Position numbers and translations under genes: made by a program. Shown here piece after piece: positions 1 to 10,878 of a DNA stretch of 64,000 nucleotides (position 1 is the first letter of the stretch; every line of letters starts with the position of its first letter). The notes under the pieces were generated by a model. The model made no database searches. It saw nothing but the letters and a program-made list of their open reading frames with translations, and was not told the DNA's origin. Source of the DNA: Kineococcus aurantiacus (GTDB taxonomy: Bacteria; Actinomycetota; Actinomycetes; Actinomycetales; Kineococcaceae); NCBI RefSeq assembly GCF_013409345.1, contig NZ_JACCBB010000002.1, positions 1-64,000 on the forward strand. Direction: 5' to 3'.

Positions 1-951
1 TGCTTCGAGGTCGTCGACGGTGAGCTCGCCGGGCCAGCCGGTGACCTCGGCGTACCGGAACCCGTGGAACGTGAACGTCGGCTCGAAGGTGTCGGTGCCG
101 CCCGAGAGCGTGAAGCGGTCGGTGGCCTTCGCGGTGCGCAGCGGACGGGTGCCGAGCTCGCCGTGCTCGAGGACCTCGGCGTGCCGGACCGTGATGGTCG
201 AGCCTGCTCCGCCGGCCACGGTGAACCGCAGCCAGCCGACGAGGTTCTGCCCGAAGTCGACGAGCGTCTTCCCGCTCGGGGAGGTCGTGACCGCGACGGG
301 GCGGACGACCTCCTGCCGCCGCACGGGCGGCCCGAGGTGCTCGGTGAGCCGGGCGGTGTCGAAGTCGACGACGTGCACGCCGGACCACCCGTCGGCGGGC
401 CCGTCCACCGCGGCCCAGCGGGGGACGAGGAGCCGGGCGTCGACGTCCTGGCCGTCGTAGATCTCGTCGGCCGTGACGGCCGAGGCGCGCGCCTGCCAGT
501 CCGGGCCCGTGGCGACGGTCTGCCGGTGGCCGTCGGCGAAGGTGACCTCGAGCTGGGCGATGGCGCTGGGCTCGGGCGCGTACAGGCCGCGGTGGCCGCT
601 CCAGGCCAGCCGGCCCACGGCCCAGCCGTTGCCGAGGGCCAGGCCGAGCACGTGGTCCTCCCCCGTGCCCCCCGCCGTGTCCCCCGCCGTGTCCCCCGCC
701 GCCAGCCGCGCGGTCACGTCGTGGCTGACGTACCGCAGCCGCCACTCGTAGGAGCTCCAGCCGGGGGTGAGGACGTCCTCCCCGACGGGTTCGCCGTCGA
801 GGTGGGGTTCGACGACACCGAGGGCGGACAGGTGCAGGACGGCCGACGTCACCTCCCAGTGGCCGGGGTCGAGGGTGAACGCGGTGCGCAGCAGTGGGGC
901 CTGGGTCACGTCGTCGGCCGCGATCATCGCGGCCTGCCAGCGTGGGGACAT
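1..951 (-). CDS. alpha-L-rhamnosidase, GH78 (N-terminal 317 residues; runs off the left edge)
   Basis: The open frame contains no stop from its start to the window edge, so the C-terminal catalytic barrel lies outside. Family GH78 enzymes release terminal L-rhamnose from plant glycosides and pectic chains. Visible hallmarks are DFGQNLVGW near residue 232, then RHAEVLEHGELGTRPLRTAK, then FEPTFTFHGFRYAEVTG; these belong to the beta-sandwich domains before the catalytic domain. No signal peptide is visible, so the enzyme is probably cytoplasmic. The ATG at 951 is preceded by AGGAGGA. A short in-frame repeat near residues 84-97 encodes AGDTAGDTAGGTG. It follows the ABC permease by 25 bases on the same strand, which suggests uptake and hydrolysis of a rhamnoside. 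Confidence 0.9.
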   Translation of the reverse strand, partial: MSPRWQAAMIAADDVTQAPLLRTAFTLDPGHWEVTSAVLHLSALGVVEPHLDGEPVGEDVLTPGWSSYEWRLRYVSHDVTARLAAGDTAGDTAGGTGEDHVLGLALGNGWAVGRLAWSGHRGLYAPEPSAIAQLEVTFADGHRQTVATGPDWQARASAVTADEIYDGQDVDARLLVPRWAAVDGPADGWSGVHVVDFDTARLTEHLGPPVRRQEVVRPVAVTTSPSGKTLVDFGQNLVGWLRFTVAGGAGSTITVRHAEVLEHGELGTRPLRTAKATDRFTLSGGTDTFEPTFTFHGFRYAEVTGWPGELTVDDLEA

Positions 952-976
952 CGGGTGGTCTCCTCCTGGGAGCGGT

Positions 977-1868
977 CTAGCCCTTGACGGCGCCGGACGT
1001 CATGCCGGCGACGATCTGACGGTTGAAGAACAGGTACATGACCAGCGGCGGGATCGTGATGAGCAGGATGTCCATGAACAGCAGGTTGTAGGACGTGAGG
1101 TTCTGGCTCTGGAAGTTGAACAGCGTCAGCTGCACCGTCGCGTTCTGGTCGCCGGGGGCGAAGTACAGCGGGTTGGTGAAGTCGTTGAAGATGGTCACCG
1201 ACTGCACCACGATGATCGTCACCGTGACCGGCCGCAGCAGCGGCAGGATCACCCGGAAGAACAGCCGGAACGGGCCGGCGCCGTCGAGGACGGCCGCCTC
1301 GTCCAGTTCCCGCGGGACGGTGCCCAGGAAGGCGCGGAACAGCAGGACCGTGAACGAGAGGCCGTAGGCGATCTCGACGAGGATGAGCCCGGGCATCCCC
1401 CCGAACAGGCCCAGCCGCTGCAGGACCCAGATCGTCGGGACGACGGCCGGGGGCATGATGAGCCCGGCCAGCACGAGGAAGTTCACCAGCCCGGTGAGGC
1501 GGGACCGGCGGCGCTGCAGCACGAAGGCGACCATCGCCCCGAGCACGACCAGTGCCGTCAACCGACACCACGGTGAGGATGGTGGAGTTGATGAAGGCGA
1601 TGACCAGCAGGTAGTCCCGCGCCTGCAGGACGGTGGTGAAGTTCTCCACGAACTGCAGGTTCCGCGGCCAGGCCAGGGCGAACTCCCCGGCCTGCTGGGC
1701 GTCCATGACGGCGGTGGTGACGATGAACGCGAACGGCACGAGGAACACGACGACGCTGGCCACGATCGCCAGGCCCCCCAGTCCCCACCGGGTGAGCGCG
1801 GAGGCCGTGCGGGTGTTCCGCGCGGGGGCGAGGGGCCTCTTGACGGGGGCGTCGGCGAGGGTGCTCAC
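977..1868 (-). pseudogene. carbohydrate ABC transporter permease, MalG type (frameshifted)
   Basis: This is an inner-membrane subunit of a CUT1-family sugar importer. The N-terminal part (TLADAPVKRPLAPARN, then a membrane segment at about residues 28-50) and the C-terminal part (residues from LTALVVLGAMVAF to GMTSGAVKG) lie in different frames. They join near 1561, where one base appears to be extra. The ATPase-contact EAA loop reads ELDEAAVLDGAGPFRLFF. The start is GTG at 1868, overlapping the stop of the upstream permease by four bases, with AAGGAGGTGGAG ahead of it. The usual MalG length of about 297 residues is recovered if the shift is repaired. A sequencing error is at least as likely as real inactivation. 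Confidence 0.82.
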
Positions 1869-2805
1869 ATCTCCACCTCCTTGCGGGACAGGTACCGCGT
1901 CAGCGGGACGACGATGGCGGTGGACGGCGAGGAAGAGGATGACGTTGCCGGCCGTCGACAGGCCGTAGAACCCGGCCTGGTACTGCTTGTAGATCACCGA
2001 GGCGATGACGTCGGAGGTGAAGCCGGGCCCGCCCCGGGTCATGGCCCAGATGAGGTCGAACGACCGCAGGCCCCCGATGAGCGAGAGCGTCACGACGGTC
2101 GACGTCGCGGGCCAGGACAGCGGCAGGACGATGTTGCGGACGTGCTCCACGCACCGGCCCCGTCGACCTTGGCCGCTTCGCGGTACTCGTTCGGGATCGA
2201 GACGATCCCGGCCATGTAGATGACGGTGGCCAGGCCGACGCCCTTCCAGACGTCGACCAGGGCCACCGAGAAGAGGGCGAGGGAGGGGTTGGTGAGCCAG
2301 CCGACCTGGTCGATCCCGAAGACCGCGAGAGCGTGGTTGATGACGCCCCTTCTCGGGGTTCATGAGCACCTGAAGGTGATCCCGACCCCGACCGTGGAGA
2401 CCAGGACGGGGAAGAACACCACCGACCGCAGGTACCCCCGGCCGACGATCCGGGAGGTCAGCAGCAGGCCCAGGGCCATCCCCAGGACGACCTTGGCCCC
2501 GGAGGTGACGACGGCGTAGACGAAGGTGTTGACGAAGCCCTTCGTCAGGGCCGTGTTCGGAGAAGAACTGGGCGAAGTTGCCCAGCCCGATGAACTCGCT
2601 GTCGAAGATCGTCCAGCGCGTGAGGCTGAAGTAGAACGACAGGCAGGGTGGGGACCAGGAAGAGGACCGCGTAGACGACCGCGGCGGGCAGGTAGAACCA
2701 GTGGGGGTAGGGGCTGCGCCGGCGACGCTGCCGCCCGTCCCCTCGCGCGCGCCCGCCCGCACCGGTGCGCGTGGCGGGTGGTGGGGTGCTGATCGTCGCC
2801 GACAC
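1865..2805 (-). pseudogene. carbohydrate ABC transporter permease, MalF type (multiply frameshifted)
   Basis: This is the partner permease of the importer. The protein can be pieced together across all three frames: YPHWFYLPAAVVYAVLFLVP, then LSFYFSLTRWTIFDSEFIGL, then GFVNTFVYAVVTSGAKVVLG, then INHALAVFGIDQVGWLTNPS, with an EAA loop (NEYREAAKVDGAGAW) and FDLIWAMTRGGPG near the C terminus. Breaks fall near 2645, 2565, 2370, 2345, 2155 and 1915. Most look like single extra bases, and two look like single missing bases. The start is GTG at 2805, seven bases after the stop of the binding protein. It belongs to the operon SBP-MalF-MalG-rhamnosidase. Confidence 0.8.
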
Positions 2806-2811
2806 CTCAGC

Positions 2812-4142
2812 TCACCAGCCCTCGAGGCCGAGCTTGCTGGGCCTGCTTCTCGACGTCCTGGTCGTAGAGCTTCGCCGCGTCGGCGGCGGAGTGATGCCCG
2901 AGCCGACCTCGACGCACAGCTGCTCGAGGTTCGGGCCTTGACCGGGACAGAACTCCAGGGCGGGCGACTGCTTGTCGGCGTCGAAGTAGGCCTGGACGTC
3001 CTTGGTGACCTGCGGGACGTCGGCCGGCAGGGTGCAGCCCTCGACCAGGTACGGACCGGTGGGCGGGCTGGCCTGGCTCTGGGCCTCGCAGCCGGCGGGG
3101 CTGGCGATGAAGGCGAGCAGCTTCTTGGCCGCCGTCAGCTGGGCGTCCTCGGTCGTGTTGGGGATGTAGACCGCGTTGGGGAACCACGCCGTCAGGCCGT
3201 TGGACGCCGCGTCGGTGCCCGGCAGGGCGAAGAACCCGACGTCGTTCACCTTGTCGGGGGCGGGCCGCCGCCAGCGTCGTGATGTTCCCCGACAGGATCG
3301 GGTACATGACGCCGTCGCCGGCGGCGAGCAGGCGCATGCCGTCGGGGACCTTGGCCGAGGCGAAGTCGGCGTTCGCGTAGCCGCGGTCGTGGGATCTCCT
3401 GCAGGTGCTGGAACCCGGCGAGGGCCACGGGGTCGGTGGCGTACTTCCTCCGGTTGGCCGTGTACTCCTGCGCCCAGTCCGGGTCCGCGGCGGCCACGTT
3501 GTGGAAGTCGCCGAGGATGGGCAGCTGCGCGGTCCACGTCTCGCCGTAGGTCTGGATGACGGCGGTCTTGCCGGCGGCCTTGATCGCGTCGGCGTTGGCG
3601 AGGAACTCCGCCCACGTCGTCGGGACCTCCAGGCCCAGCTCCTCGTAGACCTTCTTGTTGTACATGACGCCGCCGCCGAAGGCGGTGCCGTAGGGAACGC
3701 CGTAGACGTCGTCGCCGACCGAGACCTGCGGGCTGAACGCCTCGTCGACGGCGGCGACGGCGGCGTCCCCGGTGAGGTCGGTGAGGTTCTTCTCGGGGGC
3801 GATCTGCTGGAACAGCGAGCCGGAGTTGTAGTCGAAGACGTCCGGCATGCTGCCGGTCTGCAACCGGGTCTTGACGAGGTTGTCCCCCTCGGCCCCGGCC
3901 GGGCGGCCGTCGAGCTCGACGGTGATGTCGGGGTTGGCCTTCTCGAACGCCGCGACGATGGTCCTGGCGGTCGTCTGGGCCGTCTCGTCGGAGCCGGTGA
4001 GCCACGTGATGGTCGTCCCGCCGTCGGAGGACTCCGAGGACGAGCCGAGGCTCCCGGCGCTGCAGGCCGTGAGGGGGGTCAGCGTCAGGGCGACCGCGAG
4101 GGCGAGGGCCGAGCGGGCGGGTCGGGGGTTCTTGCGTGTCAC
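2812..4142 (-). pseudogene. extracellular sugar-binding lipoprotein of an ABC importer (frameshifted)
   Basis: This is the solute-binding protein (SBP_bac_1 type) that delivers sugar to the two downstream permeases. The start is GTG at 4142 with GAGGAGA ahead, giving a lipoprotein signal with lipobox LTAC (LTLTPLTACSAG). The mature part begins TTITWLTGSDETAQTTART. The frame is clean to about residue 250 and then breaks near 3390, 3265 and 2890, with a possible further break near 2820 at the C terminus. Repair restores HDRGYANADFASAKVPDGM and NDVGFFALPGTDAASNGLTA, both usual in the family. No ATPase is encoded here, as is common for CUT1 systems that share one MsmK-like ATPase. Confidence 0.82.
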
Positions 4143-4428
4143 GGTTCGTCTCCTCTTCGAGACCACGGACCGGCGGCTGCGCCGGTTCTTGCACCGCCTG
4201 ACACGATTCAAAGCGGTAAGCCCCGAGTTTGGGGACGTCCGCACCGCTCGTCAAGCGTTCAGCGCCCACTTCCCGCGCCGGGGCGTCCCGCGCCCTCCGG
4301 GAAAGCGTGTACCGCCCCTGTGGGCGGCACGGCATGCCTCCGGGCGGGGCGCCCGGGCCCCCGGGGCAGCGCTAACGTCCGCTGCACCCGTGCCCCCACC
4401 GTCGGGGGCCCACGACCGGAGGTCCACG
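4143..4428. promoter_or_regulatory. divergent promoter region between binding-protein operon and alcohol dehydrogenase
   Basis: 286 bases without a gene. On the minus strand, TTGACG (4248-4253) lies 17 bases ahead of CAAACT and could serve the binding-protein operon. A short CCCC-GAGTTT-GGGG inverted repeat sits at 4220-4233. The plus-strand dehydrogenase has GGAGGT at 4419-4424. No convincing operator palindrome was found. Confidence 0.3.
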
Positions 4429-5480
4429 ATGACGATCCCGCCCACGATGAACGCGGCCTTCCTGCCCGGTGGGCGGGTGGTGGACCTGCAGGAGGTCCCC
4501 CGTCCCCGCGCCCGGGCACGGGCAGGTCCTCCTCGCGGTGCGGGCCTCGACGATCTGCGGCAGCGACCTGCGGGCCATCTACCGCGAGCACCTGGGCGAG
4601 GGGCCCGAGGCCTACCAGGGCGTCGTGGGCGGTCACGAACCGGCGGGCCGGGTCGTGGGCGTCGGGACGGGCGTGGACCGCGTGCGCCCCGGCGACCGCG
4701 TCGTCGTCTACCACATCTCCGGCTGCGGGCAGTGCGACGACTGCCGCCGCGGGTACCAGATCAGCTGCACGTCGCCGCGGCGCGCGGCCTACGGCTGGCA
4801 GCGCGACGGCGGCCACGCCGACTACCTGCTCGCCGAGGAGCGCGACCTGCTCGTCCTGCCCGACAGCCTCACCTACCTCGACGGCGCGTGCGTGGCGTGC
4901 GGGTTCGGCACCGCCTACGAGGCGCTGCGCCGCCTGGACGTCAACGGCGCCGACCGCCTGCTCGTCGTCGGGCTGGGCCCGGTCGGCCTGGCCGCTGGGC
5001 TGCTGGCCCAGGCGCTGGGCGTCCGCACCGTCGTCGGGGTGGACCCCTCGGCCGAGCGCCGGGACCTGGCCCTGCGCCTGGGCGCGGTGAGCGGGGCCGC
5101 CGAACCCACCCGCGAGGCGTTCGAGGCGGTGCTGCCCGGCGGGGGCCGAGACGGCCGTGGACTGCAGCGGGTCCGGTGCGGGGCAGCTGTTCGCCCTGCA
5201 GCACACCCGGCGCTGGGGGCGGGTGGCCCTCGTCGGCGAGGGCGGTCACCTGTCGGTCGACGTCAGCGAGCACGTCATCCACCAGCAGCTGACGATCCAC
5301 GGGTCGTGGGTCACCTCGACGGTGCACATGGCCGAGCTGCTGGAGCTGCTGGACCGCACGGGCCTGCACCCGCAGGTCGTCGTGACCGACACCCGGCCCC
5401 TCGCCGAGGCCGGCGAGGCGTACCGGATCGCCGACAGCGGCACCCACGGCAAGGTCGGCATCGTCTGGCCCGACGCCTGA
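4429..5480 (+). pseudogene. zinc-dependent medium-chain alcohol/polyol dehydrogenase (frameshifted)
   Basis: This is an NAD(P)-dependent dehydrogenase of the MDR superfamily (GroES-like plus Rossmann domains). Catalytic-zinc residues are visible in [10 protein letters not shown] (Cys) and GGHEPAG (His-Glu). The structural-zinc loop [15 protein letters not shown] has all four cysteines. The cofactor loop is [10 protein letters not shown], followed by VGVDPSAER, whose Asp favours NAD. The reading frame breaks near 4510 and near 5145. The end reads [14 protein letters not shown]. The start is ATG at 4429, five bases after GGAGGT. It is divergent from the rhamnoside importer, so oxidation of an imported sugar is plausible. 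The exact substrate cannot be read from the sequence. Confidence 0.8.
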
Positions 5481-5519
5481 GCCGCCGCGGGTGCCCCGGG
5501 TGCTCCCCCGGCGCCCGGG

Positions 5520-6987
5520 TCAGGAGACCCCGAGCAGCTGCTTGATCGGGTCGATGGCGAAGTAGACGACGAACAGGGCCGCCACCACCCACATCACGGG
5601 GTGGACCGCGCGGGCCTTGCCGCGGGCGAGCTTGACCACGACGAACGCGACGAACCCCGCCCCGATGCCGGCGCTGATGGAGTACGTGAACGGCATGAGC
5701 ACGATCGTCAGGAACGCCGGGACGGCGATCTCCAGGTCGGTCCAGTCGATGCCCTTGACCTGGGTCATCATGAGGAACCCGACGACGACCAGGGCGGGGG
5801 TCGCCGCCTCGTAGGGCACGATCGCCACGACGGGGGGCAGGAAACGTCGTGAGCAGGAACGCGACGCCCGTCACGACGCTGGCCAGCCCGGTGCGGGCCC
5901 CCTCGCCCACACCCGTGGCGGACTCGATGAAGCTCGTGTTGCTCGAGACGCCGCCGGCGCCCCCGGCGGCGGCGGCGATGGAGTCGACGACGAGGATCCG
6001 GCGCATGCGCGGGGGGTTGCCCTCCGCGTCGAGCAGGTCGCCCTCGGCGCCGATCGCGACGACCGTGCCCATGGTGTCGAAGAAGTCGGCCAGCAGCAGG
6101 GTGAAGACCAGCAGGACGACCGTGACCCAGCCGACGGCCTCGAACGAGCCCAGCAGGGAGAAGTGCCCCAGCGTGGCGAAGTCGGGGGCGGAGACCCACG
6201 AGTCCGGCAGCGCGGGGACGTTCAGGCCCCAGGCGCGGGGGTTGACGACCGACCCGTCGGCCCCGGTGCGCGGCCCGAGGTGGGCCACGGCCTCGACGAC
6301 CACCGCGAGGACGGTCGCCGCGACGATCCCGCCGAGGATGGCGCCGCGCACGCCGCGGGCCATGAGGACGATCATCAGCACGAGGCCGACGACGAAGACG
6401 AGCGTGGGCCAGCCGGCGAGGAAGCCGCCGATGCCCAGTTCGAGGGGCGTGCCGCTGCCGGCCCGGACGAACCCGGCGTCGACGAGCCCGACGATGGTGA
6501 TGAACAGGCCGATGCCCACGCTGATGGCCGTCTTCAGCGGTGCCGGCACGGCCCGGAAGACGGCCTCGCGCAGCCCGGTGAGGACGAGCACGAGGATGAC
6601 GAGCCCCTCGATGACGACCAGCCCCATGGCGTCGGCCCACGTCATGTCCGGCAGGCTGGCCACCCCGAAGGCGAGGAAGGCGTTCAGGCCCAGCCCGGTC
6701 GCCAGGGCGAGGGGGTAGTTGGCGACGAACCCCATGAGCAGCGTCACGACCCCGGCCACCAGGGCGGTGCCGGCGGCGACCGCGGCCAGGTTCGGGCTGT
6801 CCCCACCGCCGAGGTACTTCCCGGTGGCGTCGGCGTGCGTGCCGATGATCAGCGGGTTGAGCACCACGATGTAGGCCATCGTGAAGAAGGTCGCGAGGCC
6901 GCCGCGGACCTCCCGGCCCACGGTGGACCCGCGGGCGCTGACCTCGAACCAGCGGTCGATCGCGGACGGGGGGGCGGTGACGGCCAT
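5520..6987 (-). pseudogene. NCS2-family purine permease, AzgA-like (one frameshift)
   Basis: This is a polytopic inner-membrane symporter of the AzgA branch, whose characterised members import adenine, guanine or hypoxanthine. Diagnostic stretches are GGLATFFTMAYIVVLNP near residue 30 and GVSSNTSFIESATGVGEGAR near residue 335. Both match the conserved substrate and transmembrane motifs of the branch. About 13 hydrophobic segments are visible. A single extra T near 5842 shifts the frame, and the last 100 residues (from VAIVPYEAATPALVVVGFLM) continue in another frame. The start is ATG at 6987 with GAGG ahead. It appears to be a single-gene unit, facing the dehydrogenase tail to tail. Confidence 0.83.
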
Positions 6988-7071
6988 CGGAACCTCGGTG
7001 ATCGGTCGAACGTCGTGTGCGGCCACGCCCTCGGAGCCGAGCGGCATCCTGCCAGAACGCCGGGGCCCGGC

Positions 7072-8382
7072 TCAGTGCACGGGTGCCACCGGGGAGATCA
7101 CGATCTCGCGCGCGGGCACGTGCACACCCACCCACGTCGAGGACAGCGCCTCGTGCAGGACGGCGCTGGCCGCCCCCAGCGCACCGGCCTGCTCGCCGGC
7201 GTCGCTGAAGCGGACCTCGACGGGGTGCACCTCGCGGGTCATGGCCAGGCCCAGCCCCGCCCGCACGGCGTCGCGGACCCGTTCCCCCGCGTGGCGCAGG
7301 CCCGCACCGCCGAGCACGACCTCGCTGACGTCGACGACGTTGACCACGCCCAGCACGACGCGGGCGACGGCCAGCGCCGCGGTCCGCAGCTCCGCGGCGG
7401 CGACCTCGTCCCCCGCGGCGGCGCGCACGCCGAGGCGGTCGTGGTCGTCCAGGACGCCTGCGCTCGGCCAGCCGCAGGCCCGCGGCGCGGGCGGCCTCGC
7501 GCCCGACCCGTTCGGCGTAGCGGCGCACGACCGCCGCGGGGGCGGCCACGGCCTCCAGGCACCCGACGGCACCGCAGGAGCAGGGCGGCCCGGCGGGGTT
7601 CGACGACGACGTGCCCGATCTCCCCCGCGTTGCCCGACTCCCCCCGCAGGAACCTCGTCGCGCACGACCACCCCGCCACCGATCCCGGCGCCGACGTGGA
7701 CGTAGAGGAAGCTGCGCCCGACCCGCCGCGAGCGCCACAGGTCGCCGACGGCGGCGGCGGTCGCGTCGTTCTCCACCAGGACCGGCCCAGCCCGGTCGAG
7801 GCCGTGAGCATGTCGGCGACGGCGACCCCGCGCCAGCCTCGGGCAGGTTGATCGCCGAGCTTGCGCACGGGCCCGGCGAAGTCGAGCGGCCCGGGGACGG
7901 CCACCCGACGCCGAGCACGGCGTCGGCGGACCCGCGGGTGCGGACCAGCCGCCGCACCACGGCCGTCGCGCGGGCCACCGCGGCCTCGGCCGCCCCGCCG
8001 GTCGCCCCGCCGGTCGCGTCCGGGGGGTCCGGCAGCGGTTCGCGGTCGACGGCCAGCACGTCCCCGGTCAGGTCGAGCAGGACCGCGTCCGACGTGCTCG
8101 CGCTCGAACTGCAGGCCGACGGCCAGCGCCGCGCCGGGCCGGACCGCCAGGGCGGTCCGCGGCTTGCCGCCGGCGCGGGCGCCCGGGCGCAGCAGCGGCT
8201 CCCCCTCCTGGACGAGGCCGCGCTCGATGAGCCGCCGGACGATGTTGGACACCGTCCTGCAGGGTCAGGCCGGTGGCCGCGGCCAGGTCGGTCCGGGACG
8301 TGCCGGGGTGGCGGCGGACGCCGTCGAGGACGACGGCCTGGTTGTAGTCGCCCACCAAGGGCAGGTTCGTGCCTCGTCGCAC
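7072..8382 (-). pseudogene. ROK-family transcriptional regulator (multiply frameshifted)
   Basis: This is a sugar-responsive repressor with an N-terminal winged helix-turn-helix (residues about 10-70: TSRTDLAAATGLT, then SNIVRRLIERGLVQEG) and a ROK sugar-kinase-like domain. The ROK part shows VENDATAAAVGDLWR, VHVGAGIGGGVVV and GEIGHV. It also has the zinc motif CSCGAVGCLE that marks NagC/Mlc-type regulators. About eight frame breaks (near 8262, 8090, 7905, 7835, 7785, 7660, 7575 and 7460) scatter these pieces over three frames. GTG at 8382 is the best start, since it opens RRGTNLPLVGDYNQAVVLDG. It is divergent from the next ABC operon, which it probably controls. Confidence 0.78.
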
Positions 8383-8566
8383 CCGCGCCTCTCGCGCTCG
8401 CCGCCCCGCTCGGGGAGCGACTTTGGGATCGTTCCCAGAATGATGCGGCCCATCCGTTGACACCGTCAATCCACTGGATTTAGTCTCCTCGCAACGGCCG
8501 GCCGGACGATCCCGGACCGCCCGGCCGGCCGGCCAGAGATCGGACACCGCCACGAGGGAGTGGGTT
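8383..8566. promoter_or_regulatory. ROK/ABC-importer intergenic region with promoter and three small palindromes
   Basis: TTGACA at 8457-8462 lies 17-18 bases before a TAGTCT-like -10, reading toward the importer. Around it are TGGGA-TCGT-TCCCA (8424-8437), TTGAC-ACC-GTCAA (8457-8469) and AATCC-ACT-GGATT (8468-8480). The last two overlap the promoter core, so they are candidate operators for the divergent ROK regulator. The assignment is inference from position. Confidence 0.4.
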
Positions 8567-9931
8567 GTGCGTCGTCGTAGCTTCCTGACCTATGCCGGCC
8601 TGGGTGCCGGAACCGTGCTCGGAACCGCAGCCTGCGGCGGCGGGTCCCAGGGCGGCGATGACTCGTCCGGGGCGATCAAGGTCGCCTACCAGCAGTGGGG
8701 CTCGGCACCGTGATGAAGGACTACCTCACCACGGTCAAGAGCGCCTACGAGAAGGCGAACTCCGGCCAAGACCGTGGAGCTCGTCCCGATCGTCGCCTCC
8801 GAGAAACGACTACTACACCAAGCTCCAGCTCATGATGCGCTCGCCGCGCACCTCCCCGGACGTGGTGTACGAGGACACGTTCCTCATCAAACTCCGACAT
8901 CACCGCCGGGTACCTGCAGCCCCTGGACAGCTGGCTGGGCCAGTGGGACGAGTGGGACCAGTTCCAGGACGTCGCCAAGGGCGCCGCCAAGGCCGCCGAC
9001 GGCAAGACGTACGGGGTCCCCGACGGCACCGACACCCGCGCCCTGTGGTTCAACAAGGACCTGCTCACCAAGGCGGGCCTGGCCGCGGACTGGGCGCCCA
9101 CCTCGTGGGACGACATCCTCGCGGCCTGCCGCGAGATCAAGGGCAAGGTGCCGGGCGTCACGCCGATCAACGTGTTCGCCGGCAAGGCCGCCGGTGAGGC
9201 GGCGTCCATGCAGGGGTTCGAGATGCTGTTCTACGGCACCGGCTCCACGCTGTACGACCCCGGCCAGGACAAGTGGAACGTCGGCAGCCCCGAGTTCGTC
9301 GACTCCCTGCGGTTCATCAAGACGATCTTCGACGAGAAGCTCGCCCCGGACCCCTCGGTCGCGCTCGACGCGCAGGTGGGCACCCGGGTGCAGGAGGAGT
9401 TCCTGCCCGGCGGCACCCTGGCCATCGACCTGGACGGTTCCTGGGTCTCCAGCACCTGGCTGGACACCGGCGGCGCCCCCTGGCCCCAGTGGAACGACGT
9501 CATGGGCCAGGCCCCCATGCCGACGAAGGACGGCTCCGGCGACGGGAAGATCTCGATGTCCGGCGGCTGGACGTGGGCCATGACGAAGAACGCCTCCAAC
9601 GCCGACGACGCCTGGAAGGTCATCTCGACCCTGACGTCCTTCGACAACAACCTGCGCTACAACATCAACTCCGCCGCCGTCGCCGTCCGCAAGGACGTCG
9701 CCGCCGACCCGACGTACACCGGCTCCAACCCGACGCTGGAGTTCTTCTCCAGCCTCGTCCCGGTGACCCAGTACCGCCCCGCAGAACACCGACTACCCGC
9801 GGGTGTCCAACGAGATCCAGGTCGCGATGGAGGCCGTCGTCACCGGTCAGGCCAGCCCCGACGAGGCCGCGAAGGCCTACGACGAGGCCGTCAAGGGCAT
9901 CGTCGGCGAGGACAAGACCGCGACGCTGTGA
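8567..9931 (+). pseudogene. sugar-binding lipoprotein with twin-arginine signal, ABC importer (frameshifted)
   Basis: This is the solute-binding protein of a second CUT1 importer. GTG at 8567 follows GAGGGAG. The leader opens VRRRSFLTYAGLGAGTVLG, giving an RRxSFL twin-arginine motif and the lipobox TAAC. Breaks near 8700, 8767, 8805, 8890 and 9783 split the chain. The long middle (residues about 115-400, GVPDGTDTRALWFNKDLLTK onward, with GGWTWAMTKNASNADDAWKV) is in one frame. The C terminus is GIVGEDKTATL. The gene is divergent from a ROK regulator and is followed 19 bases later by its permeases. Confidence 0.83.
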
Positions 9932-9950
9932 GTCGCAGGGAGGAGTTCCG

Positions 9951-10874
9951 GTGGCCACGCTGACACGACCGGGGGCACCGTCCGGCCCCCAGCTGCGGCG
10001 CAGGACGCACCCGGTCCGGGTCGACATCGCCAGGGCGCTGCCGCTGACCCCGGCGGTCGTGCTGCTGCTGGTGTTCCTGGCCGGCCCGATCCTGTGGTGC
10101 GTCTACGCCGCGTTCACGAACACGGCGCTGACCGGTGCGGGGTCGGGCGACACGCAGTTCGTCGGCCCTGGACAACTTCCGGGCCGCCTTCGGCAGCGAG
10201 GCGTTCGGGAACTCCGTGGTCCTGACGCTGGTGTTCACCATCCTGTCCGCCGTCGTCGGGCAGAACGTCCTGGGGCTGGCCCTGGCCCTGCTGCAGAAGC
10301 GGGCCGCCAAGGTGGTCCGCACCCTCGTCGGCATCACCGTCATCGGCGCCTGGGTCATCCCCGAGGGTCGTCGCCGGGTACCTCTGGTACGCCTTCCCTG
10401 GCCAAGGACGGCACGCTCAACGAGGTCATCGGCGTGCTGGGGCTGGGCCAGAACTGGCTCTACACCCTGCCGATCATCGCGGTCTCGCTGGCGAACGTCT
10501 GGCGCGGGACGGCCTTCTCGATGCTCGTCTACAACGCGGCGCTCTCGGAGATCCCGGCCGAGATCGAGGAGGCAGCGGAGATGGACGGCGCGACGGGCTG
10601 GGCCCGGCTGCGGCACGTCACGATCCCCATGATCAAGCGGACCGTGACGACGAACCTCATGCTCATCACCCTGCAGACCCTGTCGGTCTTCGGCCTGATC
10701 TACACCATGACCAAGGGCGGCCCGGGGACCAAGAGCCAGACCCTGCCGCTGTACATGTACGAGCAGGCCTTCTCGTTCAGCCAGATCGGCTACGGCACCG
10801 CCATCGCGCTCGTCCTGCTCGCGGTCGGCGGCGTCTTCTCCATCGTCTACATGCGCCTGCTGCGCGAGGACTGA
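9951..10874 (+). pseudogene. carbohydrate ABC transporter permease, MalF type (frameshifted)
   Basis: This is an inner-membrane permease of the second importer. GTG at 9951 follows GGGAGGAG. The first membrane segment is PAVVLLLVFLAGPILWCVYA. The frame breaks near 10165 (before LDNFRAAFGSEAFGNSVVLT) and twice near 10370-10400 (around GYLWYAFLAKDG). From there on it is clean, with the EAA loop EIEEAAEMDGATGWARLRHV and the usual IYTMTKGGPGTKSQTLPLY. These are the last frame breaks of the left-end cluster; everything from here to 16.4 kb is intact. It stops four bases before the next permease. Confidence 0.83.
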
Positions 10875-10878
10875 CGCG

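Noticed and set aside
3405-5090. Long plus-strand frame of 561 codons over the binding-protein gene
   Set aside because: It is a third-position GC shadow of the minus-strand lipoprotein. It has no ribosome site, no domain, and a low-complexity Gly/Arg/Val composition.
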